Assembly: GCA_016871255.1 (NCBI GenBank)
Contig: VFZH01000019.1
Location: forward strand, 1 to 39,375
Origin: Acidimicrobiia bacterium
GTDB taxonomy: Bacteria; Acidobacteriota; Vicinamibacteria; Vicinamibacterales; UBA2999
DNA length: 39,375 nt
Direction: 5' to 3'
Shown in pieces: positions 11,601 to 17,457 of the stretch; the first letter of the stretch is position 1, and the number at the start of each line of letters is the position of its first letter. The notes under the pieces were generated by a model. The model saw only the letters and a program-made list of their open reading frames with translations, did no database searches and was not told the DNA's origin. The translations under genes were made by a program, and so were the position numbers.

Positions 11601-11665
11601 GGCTGGCGCCCCGGACGATTCTGACCGGCCGCCTGGTCAAGTTCGGTGTGCAGATCGACTTCTAA
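8660..11665 (+). CDS. TonB-dependent receptor 1, Oar-like with carboxypeptidase-regulatory domain
   Basis: 1001-residue outer-membrane protein. A signal peptide (TAIALALVPSAGFAQ) is followed by a CarboxypepD_reg-like beta sandwich (YGAISGVVRDTTGAVLPGVTVEA to HRRDGIELS), a plug domain with LEETVVVSG and VQNVREQRV, and a large beta barrel ending in QIDF. The C-terminal phenylalanine is the BamA-recognition signature. A late loop has FCVTAPSDARLPGGGGHEICGLFDLNP, a two-cysteine motif shared with the other two receptors here. I chose the ATG at 8660 because AGGGAGG ends seven bases upstream; a GTG three bases earlier is possible. Such receptors import large ligands such as oligosaccharides or siderophores; the ligand is unknown. 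Its TAA stop abuts a 159-bp repeat element. Confidence 0.93.
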   Translation: MTTLRHFPTRCEARTWFLRIVLTAIALALVPSAGFAQYGAISGVVRDTTGAVLPGVTVEATSPALIEKVRSAVSDEQGLYRILDLPPGTYSVSFTLSGFSTHRRDGIELSTGFTAPVNADLRIGALEETVVVSGQTPLVDVQNVREQRVITREVIDLIPTGSRSFDNLAALIPGVRISSANAPTGQDVGGTRGAGLERLAIHGGRVTDQMQLVDGMWIGAVQAISGSSAWNQFSDGNVEEMTFGLGAHSAESETGGVQVNLIPRSGGNAVRSRFVGNFANGSLQSNNYSDELRDRGLAEPNKANYVSDANPTLGGPIRQDQLWFFAGFRDNRRSNYVTDRYPDSNPNDWVYTPDRSTRPEDKQTSQDYLGRLTWQVTGKHKVAGFFNVNDRTDPFTPTNAGGNTTLAAQSVQNQTSLTRLAQVTWSAPVTNRLLFDAGVSVATLRFVTKHAPGAAPPAVRDTGTATLFRATGLSAGFNTGLFGPRLTLSSNYFIKGNVSYVWGGHSSKVGVVVNPTKVRIDIHGHGDIAYELRFLNGVPSAVAFTSLPYYVDERVTKMAFFAQDQWTMNRLTLNAGLRYDGFGTSYADYDIPATSLLPRRTFPGADVLSWKDLAPRLGLSWDVFGDARTAIKASVSRYVLAETTDITRMIDPPVASTNDLVRTWADRNGDFVPQGDPLNPVANGELGPSPNNNFGKPNITVRYDPDWTNGFQVRSFQWETTVGIQHEIMSGLSAQATYYRRSYRNFTVIDNQAVAPTDYSPFCVTAPSDARLPGGGGHEICGLFDLNPNKLGQVSNYRTLADNYGEQQERWHGVDLTMGARFANGALVQGGLSTGTTLTDNCDVVAKLDNPSPLYCHNEEPFLHQFKLLGSYTLPGRVQVSAAFQSVPGSPISASYVVRSAQIAPSLGRNLSAGANATVSVNVIEPNSVFGDRLNQLDIRFGRPFTVGRARVSPAVDLFNALNANTVLAWNNTYGTNGATWLAPRTILTGRLVKFGVQIDF

Positions 11666-11824
11666 GGGCCCTGGCGGGAATAAGGTTGCCGACTCTCGGG
11701 CGGCGAGGCGCCCGGATCGCCAGGCGCGAGGAGGGAGCAGGCCGGGTGCCTGTGACCGTCGAGCAACGCCGCGAGGCGGGATGCATCGTCGGCCGAGATG
11801 GCAACCTTATTCCCGCCAGGGCCC
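11666..11824. repeat. 159-bp MITE-like element, copy 1
   Basis: The element begins GGGCCCTGGCGGGAATAAGG and ends in the exact inverse; the terminal inverted repeats are 25 bp and perfect (11666-11690 and 11800-11824). TAA stands directly on both sides (11663-11665, the receptor 1 stop codon, and 11825-11827), which looks like a 3-bp target duplication. An internal CGGGCG / CGCCCG hairpin (about 11696-11713) lies inside. A second copy of identical length and orientation is at 38588-38746, differing at eight positions. No transposase is encoded. As RNA it would fold into one long hairpin just after the stop codon. Confidence 0.85.
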
Positions 11825-11878
11825 TAACTGACCTTGGGTCGACTGCGCGGCTGGTGGACCTGCAGAAGCGGAGGAGCG

Positions 11879-13792
11879 ATGGCGACAGGCGTGGAAAGGC
11901 TGGTTGGTGCGGTGGCGGTTGCCGGGCTGGGGGGGGCGTTCCTCTTCGGCCCTGCCGACCCGGGTACACGACGTCCGGTCGCTCCCGCGCCCGTCGCGAC
12001 GCTGTCGGCTGCGCCCACTGCGCAGGACGTTCCGGCCAATCCCGAGCGGAACGCGTACTTCGGAGACGTGCACGTGCATTCGAGCTGGTCGCTCGACGCG
12101 TACACGCTTGGCGGCAACCGCGACGAACCGGACGTGGCGTACCGCTTCGGCCGCGGCGACACGATCCGCAGGCCGGACGGTTCCATCCTTGGCCCACTGG
12201 CCGTCCCGCTGGACTTCATGGCGGTCACGGATCACGACGCGTGGCTCGGAGAAGTGCATTCCTGCGTGGACACCAGCGACCAGGCCTACGACACGCCGAC
12301 CTGCAGGCAGGTGCGCGCGATGGAGGGGTTCGGTCAGCTGTACGGCAGGTTCGGGCGGCAGGGGCTCCGGCCGCCCGATATCTGCGGTGAAAGCGGGTAC
12401 GGCCCCGGCAACCGGTGCCTGGAGCGCGCCGGACACCTGTGGCACGAGATCCAGAAGAACGCGGACGCGTTCTACGAGCCGGGCACGTTCACGACGTTTG
12501 CAGCCTACGAGTGGACCGGTCAGCCCCCGGGCATCGGCCATCTGCACCGCAACGTGATCTTCCGCGGCGAAGCCGTTCCCGAGTGGGGAGGGTCGGCCGT
12601 CGAGATGCAGAACCGCCCTGAACGGCTCTGGGAGTGGCTGGAGAAGGCGTGTGTCAGCCCCTGCCAGGTGATGTCGATTCCGCACAACACGAACTGGAGC
12701 GAGGGCGTGTCCATGGCGCCGAACAACTCCGACGGCTCGCCGTTCACGGAGGAAATCCTGAAGCGGCGCGCCTGGGCGGAGCCGCTCGTCGAGGTCTTTC
12801 AGATCAAGGGCGGGTCGGAGTGCTATACGGGTCTCGGTACCACCGATGAGGAATGTGGCTTCGAGAAGTACTACGAGATCTGCAAGCCCGGGCAGGGATC
12901 CAATTGTGCCTACGCCTCCGACTACGTCCGGAACGCGTTGAAGAGCGGCCTCCGCATCGAGGAGGAGTTCGGCGTCAACCCGTTCAAGTACGGGCTGATT
13001 GCCAGCCCCGACGGTCACAAGAGCACACCCGGCGACGTCGATGAAGATGCGTTCGTCACCGAGTCCCCGAAGTTCGCGCACGACGGGTCTCTGGCGGGCC
13101 CCTACGGCGAACGGCAGGACGGCGGCAACATCACGAACCCCGGCGGCCTCGTCGGCGTGTGGGCCGATCGCAACACGCGGGAGTCGATCTTCGACGCGAT
13201 GAAGCGGAAGGAAACGTTCGCGACCAGCGGGCCGAGAATTCACGTGCGGTTCTTCGGCGGGTGGGCCTACCCGAACGACCTCCACAGCCGGAGCGACGTG
13301 GTGGGCCAGGCAGACGCCGGTGGCGTGCCGATGGGCGGAGACCTGCCGTCCCGGCCCCCGACCGCTGGCGCACCGCGGTTCGTCGTCTGGGCGACGAAGG
13401 ACGCCCGTTCCGCGAACCTGCAGAAGGTGCAGATCGTCAAGGGCTGGTCGTCTGGAGGTGAGACCCACGAGCGTGTCTACGACGTCGCCTGTGCCGATGG
13501 CCTGACGCCTGATCCGAACACACACACGTGCACCGACAACGGCGCGAGAGTGGATGTGACCACCTGCAACATCACGGCAGGCAAGGGGGCGGCGCAGCTG
13601 AGCACGACGTGGACCGATCCCGAGTTCTCGCCGGCCGATCGCGCGTTCTACTACGTGCGCGTGCTCGAGAACCCCACCTGCCGGTGGACGACGCATCGGG
13701 CGCTCGCTCGCAAGTCACCCATCCCGGAGCCATCGACGATCAAGGAGCGGGCCTGGAGCTCGCCGATCTGGTACACCCCGCCTTCACAGTAG
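11879..13792 (+). CDS. Exported DUF3604 (PHP-like metallohydrolase) protein
   Basis: 637-residue exported protein. A short basic start and hydrophobic segment (LVGAVAVAGLGGAFLFG, about 8-24) are followed by a Pro/Ala linker. The DUF3604 domain then opens with FGDVHVHSSWSLDA (61-74), whose HxH is the first metal signature of the PHP superfamily, and continues with FMAVTDHDAWLGE. Further His/Asp segments include SIPHNTNWSEG and GLIASPDGHKS. Two Cys pairs in the C-terminal part suit a periplasmic location. The ATG at 11879 has GGAGG four bases before; an upstream in-frame ATG at 11834 has no such site. It is the first gene of an operon with parvulin and three HupE-like genes (7 bp gap, then overlaps). 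The reaction is unknown; a metal-dependent phosphoesterase or hydrolase is inferred from fold. Confidence 0.88.
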   Translation: MATGVERLVGAVAVAGLGGAFLFGPADPGTRRPVAPAPVATLSAAPTAQDVPANPERNAYFGDVHVHSSWSLDAYTLGGNRDEPDVAYRFGRGDTIRRPDGSILGPLAVPLDFMAVTDHDAWLGEVHSCVDTSDQAYDTPTCRQVRAMEGFGQLYGRFGRQGLRPPDICGESGYGPGNRCLERAGHLWHEIQKNADAFYEPGTFTTFAAYEWTGQPPGIGHLHRNVIFRGEAVPEWGGSAVEMQNRPERLWEWLEKACVSPCQVMSIPHNTNWSEGVSMAPNNSDGSPFTEEILKRRAWAEPLVEVFQIKGGSECYTGLGTTDEECGFEKYYEICKPGQGSNCAYASDYVRNALKSGLRIEEEFGVNPFKYGLIASPDGHKSTPGDVDEDAFVTESPKFAHDGSLAGPYGERQDGGNITNPGGLVGVWADRNTRESIFDAMKRKETFATSGPRIHVRFFGGWAYPNDLHSRSDVVGQADAGGVPMGGDLPSRPPTAGAPRFVVWATKDARSANLQKVQIVKGWSSGGETHERVYDVACADGLTPDPNTHTCTDNGARVDVTTCNITAGKGAAQLSTTWTDPEFSPADRAFYYVRVLENPTCRWTTHRALARKSPIPEPSTIKERAWSSPIWYTPPSQ

Positions 13793-13799
13793 GAGACGC

Positions 13800-14669
13800 G
13801 TGCCAGTGCCACGCCTTGTACGTGCTGCGCTCCGGGAGCCGCTGGTTCATTTCCTGGTAGCCGGCGCGTTCATCCTTGCCGCCAGCGCCTGGCTGAACCC
13901 GTCCGAGGATCGCCACAACCGCATTCACGTCACCGCGGACCGGATCCAGCAGCTGCACGAGACCTGGTCGACGCAGTGGGGCGAGCCGCCCGACGAGGCG
14001 CAGTTGCGCACCCTCGTGGAGGACTTCATCCGCGAAGAGGTGCTGTACCGGGAGGCCCTGGCCTCCGGCCTCGACCAGAACGACTCGATCATTCGACGAC
14101 GCCTGGCCCAGAAGATCGAGTTCCTGGCCCAGGGGGTCACGATGACCGAACCGACGGACGAGGAACTCCGGGCGTTCTTCGATCAGCACCGCGCGCGCTA
14201 CGAGATTCCGGCCGGCGTGTCGTTCGAGCACGTCTTCTTTGGAGATGCGAATGGCAAGGGCAGCGGACGGGGCGCTTCTGTTGGCGAGATCCTGGCGGGA
14301 CTGCGTTCGGGGGGCGTGCCGGCGGCCAAGGTGAGAGGCCTGGGGGACCCCTTCATGCTGCAGCTCGAGTATCCGCTCCAGACACAGACGGAGGTGCGGA
14401 ACCTTTTCGGCGTTGAGTTCGCGGAGCGCCTGTTCACCCTCCCGGTCGGCGAATGGGCCGGGCCTGTCCGGTCCGCGTACGGCCAGCACCTCGTCCGGGT
14501 GCGTGAGTCGGAAGACCGGCGTCTTCCGGACCTGCATGAAGTGCGCGATCAGGTTGCCACCGAGCTGAAGAGGCAGCGCGCGCAGGCGCTGGTCGACACG
14601 TATTACGAGCGTCTTCGCGAGAGGTACGTCGTCGAGATCGACGAAGACCTTCTGACGGAGCGGCCGTGA
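13800..14669 (+). CDS. Membrane-anchored parvulin-type peptidyl-prolyl isomerase
   Basis: 289 residues from a GTG start with AGGAG four bases upstream, 7 bp after the DUF3604 stop. A single N-terminal helix (VHFLVAGAFILAASAWL, residues 16-32) anchors it to the inner membrane. A SurA-like helical region follows (EEVLYREALASGLDQND), and a parvulin domain occupies about residues 135-245 (YEIPAGVSFEHVFF ... VGEWAGPVRSAYGQHLVRVRES). Members assist folding of exported proteins. Its place between an exported enzyme gene and HupE genes suggests it is dedicated to products of this operon. The GTGA overlap (14666-14669) with the next gene implies translational coupling. Confidence 0.85.
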   Translation: MPVPRLVRAALREPLVHFLVAGAFILAASAWLNPSEDRHNRIHVTADRIQQLHETWSTQWGEPPDEAQLRTLVEDFIREEVLYREALASGLDQNDSIIRRRLAQKIEFLAQGVTMTEPTDEELRAFFDQHRARYEIPAGVSFEHVFFGDANGKGSGRGASVGEILAGLRSGGVPAAKVRGLGDPFMLQLEYPLQTQTEVRNLFGVEFAERLFTLPVGEWAGPVRSAYGQHLVRVRESEDRRLPDLHEVRDQVATELKRQRAQALVDTYYERLRERYVVEIDEDLLTERP

Positions 14670-15694
14670 GGCGGTCTCCGGCGCGCGTTGGGACGACACT
14701 TGGCATCGCGGCCGTGGCTGCCTGCCTGGTGACACCGGTCGTCGCACATGCCCATACGACGCTACCTGCCTATCTCGAGTTGAACGAGCTTACGGCAGGG
14801 GCGTTCGACCTGGCCTGGAAGGTGCCGGCCGTCGAGGGGCCACCTCCGCCGATCTACCCCGAGTTCCCGCGGCACTGTGCGCTGGCCGCGCCTCTCTCCG
14901 AGACGCAGGCGGCAGGTTCCATCCTGATGCGTGGCGTGCTCCAGTGTGGCGCAGAGGGTCTCGCCGGGCAGTCGATCGAGATTGCGGGGCTCCGCACCAC
15001 GATCATGGAGACCGTCGTGCGGCTGGCGTTTCTGGATGGCACGAGCGCGATGCGCGTGCTCAGGCCGTCCGAGCCGTCGTTCGTGGTGACGCAGGCCGCG
15101 CCGGGTGCAGACAGCGTGGACGCGCGCGGGCACTTCCGGCTCGGCGTCGATCACATCCTGTCCGGCATCGACCACCTGCTCTTCGTGTTCGGTCTGCTAC
15201 TACTCGTGCGCGGCACCGGCCGGTTGCTGAAGGCGATCACGTCCTTCACCGTGGCGCACAGCATCACGCTTGGACTGGCCGCGCTCGGGGTGGTCCGGCT
15301 CGCGCCGGCACCGATCGAGGCGGTCATCGCGCTGAGCATCGTGTTCCTGGCGGTCGAGGTCGCGCAGGAACGGCGGGGTGTCGCGGGCCTGAGCCAGCGG
15401 AAGCCGTGGCTGGTGGCGTTTGCGTTCGGCCTGCTGCACGGCTTCGGCTTCGCCGGCACGTTGTCGCAGATCGGCCTTCCGGCTGGCGACATCCCGATGG
15501 CGCTGCTGTACTTCAACGTGGGCGTCGAGGCCGGTCAGGTCGGCTTCATCGTCGTGTGCCTGGCCGTGATGGCCTCGCTGCGCACCCTCGATCTTCGGCC
15601 ACCCGCGTGGGCACACGCCGTGCCGGCCTACGTGATCGGTCCCTTGGCGTCCTACTGGTTCCTCGAGCGATGCGTATCCGCCTTCACGTCCTGA
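14666..15694 (+). CDS. HupE/UreJ-like membrane protein 1 with periplasmic N-terminal domain
   Basis: 342 residues from a GTG start that overlaps the parvulin stop by four bases. A signal peptide (GIAAVAACLVTPVVAHAH) and a periplasmic domain of about 120 residues precede the membrane part. That part starts with LGVDHILSGIDHLLFVFGLLLL and continues with FTVAHSITLGLAALG and FGLLHGFGFAGTL. The DH, AHS and HGFGFAG motifs identify the HupE/UreJ_2 family, proposed metal (Ni/Co) permease or accessory proteins. About six to seven membrane helices are visible. It is the largest of three HupE-like genes in tandem. Confidence 0.88.
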   Translation: MRRSPARVGTTLGIAAVAACLVTPVVAHAHTTLPAYLELNELTAGAFDLAWKVPAVEGPPPPIYPEFPRHCALAAPLSETQAAGSILMRGVLQCGAEGLAGQSIEIAGLRTTIMETVVRLAFLDGTSAMRVLRPSEPSFVVTQAAPGADSVDARGHFRLGVDHILSGIDHLLFVFGLLLLVRGTGRLLKAITSFTVAHSITLGLAALGVVRLAPAPIEAVIALSIVFLAVEVAQERRGVAGLSQRKPWLVAFAFGLLHGFGFAGTLSQIGLPAGDIPMALLYFNVGVEAGQVGFIVVCLAVMASLRTLDLRPPAWAHAVPAYVIGPLASYWFLERCVSAFTS

Positions 15695-16290
15695 CGGTCT
15701 TCGCCCGCCTGGTGCGGGCGATCCTTTCACTGGCACTGGTGCTGCTGCCTTCCGCAGCCGACGCCCACACCGGCGCGGAGGTCACGGTCGGATTGTGGAG
15801 CGGCATGTTGCACCCGCTGACCGGGCTCGATCACACGATGGCGATGGTGGCGGTTGGCATCTGGGGCGCGCAGCTGGGCCGCCCGGCGATCTGGCTCCTG
15901 CCCGTGACGTTCCCGCTGGTGATGGCCCTTGGCGGCGTGGTGGGTATCCGTCAGGTCCCGTTCCCGTTCGTCGAGGTCGGGATCGCGGCGTCGGCTGTCG
16001 TGCTGGGTGCCATGGTGCTGGGCGCGGTCAGGGCCTCACTTCCGGTCGCGACGGCGGTCGTCGGGTTCTTCGCCGTCTGCCATGGGTACGCCCACGGCGC
16101 GGAGCTGCCGCACGCGGCGAATCCGTTCGCGTATGGCGTCGGATTCGTCCTTGTGACCGGGCTCCTGCACGTGTGCGGCATCGCGATCGGCCTGCTGAAG
16201 CGATGGCCCGCAGGTGCGCTGGCGATGCGGGCGTGCGGGGCCGTCATCGGCGTCGCAGGGCTGTATCTGCTTGGAGGACACCTCGGGTGA
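15670..16290 (+). CDS. HupE/UreJ-like membrane protein 2 (classical, His motifs present)
   Basis: 206 residues starting at an ATG inside the last 25 bases of the previous gene. A signal-like segment (ILSLALVLLPSAADAH) is followed by the HupE signature MLHPLTGLDHTMAMVAVGIWGAQLG and, later, CHGYAHGAELP, LLHVCGIAIGLL and a final helix. The histidines of LDH and HGYAHG are the presumed metal ligands of the family. It has six or so helices with the expected HupE length of about 200 residues. The stop overlaps the next start as GTGA. HupE proteins move nickel or cobalt for hydrogenase or urease; neither enzyme is encoded here, so the metal user is probably another envelope protein. Confidence 0.88.
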   Translation: MRIRLHVLTVFARLVRAILSLALVLLPSAADAHTGAEVTVGLWSGMLHPLTGLDHTMAMVAVGIWGAQLGRPAIWLLPVTFPLVMALGGVVGIRQVPFPFVEVGIAASAVVLGAMVLGAVRASLPVATAVVGFFAVCHGYAHGAELPHAANPFAYGVGFVLVTGLLHVCGIAIGLLKRWPAGALAMRACGAVIGVAGLYLLGGHLG

Positions 16291-16883
16291 CGGGTGGGTG
16301 GCGCCCGTGCGCGGCGGTGGCCGGGGGGGTTCTGGTCCCGTCGGCGGCCCACGCCCACCCGATGCCCGGCGTGAGCGATTTCTACGCCGGCATGCTCCAC
16401 CCGATCGTCACGGTCGAGTTCGTCATCCCCCTTGTCGCGCTTGGTCTGCTGGCGGGGCAGCAGGGACGCGGGACTGCACTCGCCTTGCTGCTCGCTGTGC
16501 CCATGGCGCTCGTCGTCGGCGCAGCAGCCGGATTGGGGTGGTCGGCACCATTTCCGGTCCCGTGGCTGAACAACCTGTCCATTGTCATGTGCGGCATCGC
16601 GCTGGCGGGTGCGTGGCTCTTGCCGCGACCGGTCGCGGTGGCGATCGGCGTCCTTCCGGCGCTCACGGTTGGATGGCTCAACGGTGCCGAGATCGACGAG
16701 TCGATGTCGGCGTTCCGGTTCGTCGGGGGCGTGGCGCTCGTCGGATTCATCGTGATTGTGTGCGGTGTGGGAGGCCTCCGGCGCCTCGAGGTCTTCTGGA
16801 AGGACATGGCGGTTCGGGTGCTCGGGAGCTGGATCGCGGCCGTGGGCATCCTCGTGCTCGGTCTCGGCTCAGGCCCATCCTAG
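16287..16883 (+). CDS. HupE/UreJ-like membrane protein 3 (histidine-poor paralog)
   Basis: 198 residues from a GTG start overlapping the previous stop, with GGAGG nine bases upstream. It aligns along its length with paralog 2: HPMPGVSDFYAGMLHP, then PFPVPWLNNLS against PFPFVEVGIAAS, and GWLNGAEID against HGYAHGAELP. The key residues differ: LDH of paralog 2 is TVEF here, and the HGYAHG histidines are replaced (VGWLNG), while the Glu stays. About six helices are kept and the frame is intact. It probably no longer binds metal the same way; a structural or heteromeric partner of paralog 2 is one reading. Confidence 0.8.
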   Translation: MTGGWRPCAAVAGGVLVPSAAHAHPMPGVSDFYAGMLHPIVTVEFVIPLVALGLLAGQQGRGTALALLLAVPMALVVGAAAGLGWSAPFPVPWLNNLSIVMCGIALAGAWLLPRPVAVAIGVLPALTVGWLNGAEIDESMSAFRFVGGVALVGFIVIVCGVGGLRRLEVFWKDMAVRVLGSWIAAVGILVLGLGSGPS

Positions 16884-16959
16884 GAGACATCCCGGTGCCC
16901 GTCGTGTCGCCTTGTCCGTCTGGTGGTTCCTGCTGGTGTCGATCGTGCCGGCGGCGGCG

Positions 16960-17199
16960 CTCCAGGCCTTTCTGCCGCATGTCGAGGTGCTCCCGGTCCC
17001 CGACGAGGCCGCCGGCGACTACGCCCGAATCCGCGCTGATCTGAAGCGTCAGGGCCGGATCACTGGCGCGAACGACCCCTTCATTGCCGCCCACGCTCGC
17101 AGCCTGGGGGTGCGGCTCGTCACGAACAACGCCGCGGAGTTCGGCTGCATTACGGGGCTGAAGGTGGAGAACTGGACCGTTCCCGTCCGCACCCGTTGA
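16960..17199 (+). pseudogene. VapC-type PIN-domain toxin, C-terminal remnant
   Basis: The frame ending at 17199 carries a typical VapC C-terminal half: a conserved helix region (DEAAGDYARIRADLKRQG), GANDPFIAAHARSLG with the catalytic Asp, VTNNAAEF and a GLKVENW ending. The N-terminal half, with the first catalytic Asp of the PIN domain, is absent; upstream the frame runs into unrelated sequence (VALSVWWFLLVSIVPAAA) and the end of the HupE 3 gene. No VapB-like antitoxin is nearby. It is taken as a decayed toxin gene. Confidence 0.75.
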
Positions 17200-17310
17200 C
17201 GCCCTCGGCCTGACACGTCAGCCAATGACCGGCTCGCACGCGATGAAGGTCGGCTTCACGATGCTCCAGGGGTCGCAGGAGTACAACATCCGTTTCTTCC
17301 CGTCCCTCCT

Positions 17311-17353
17311 CCCCCTAACGGGGTAGGCGCAAGGGCTGCCCTTGCTGCTATAG
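17311..17353. promoter_or_regulatory. Small inverted repeats and -10-like box upstream of receptor 2
   Basis: CCCC-TAAC-GGGG (about 17311-17323) is followed by CAAGGGC-T-GCCCTTG (17330-17344), a 7-bp inverted repeat with a one-base centre, then CTATAG (from 17347), a possible -10 box. The start codon is about 105 bp further. The role in regulating receptor 2 is inference. Confidence 0.35.
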
Positions 17354-17457
17354 TCCACGGCTGACTGTGGCATGCGGGGGGACGCGGGTGGGGCCGTGCA
17401 GGGTGCTGTACGGACCCTGTGTCCTCGTGCCTGCGGCCGAGCCTTGAAGGAGGCGGT

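Noticed and set aside
11666-11824. Peptide-coding potential of the 159-bp element
   Set aside because: One frame is open in both copies, and four of eight differences are at third positions, but there is no start codon with ribosome binding site, and four changes are non-synonymous. A structural or mobile role fits better.
14666-16883. Ni-Fe hydrogenase or urease locus suggested by HupE/UreJ genes
   Set aside because: No hydrogenase or urease structural or maturation gene is present in the window.
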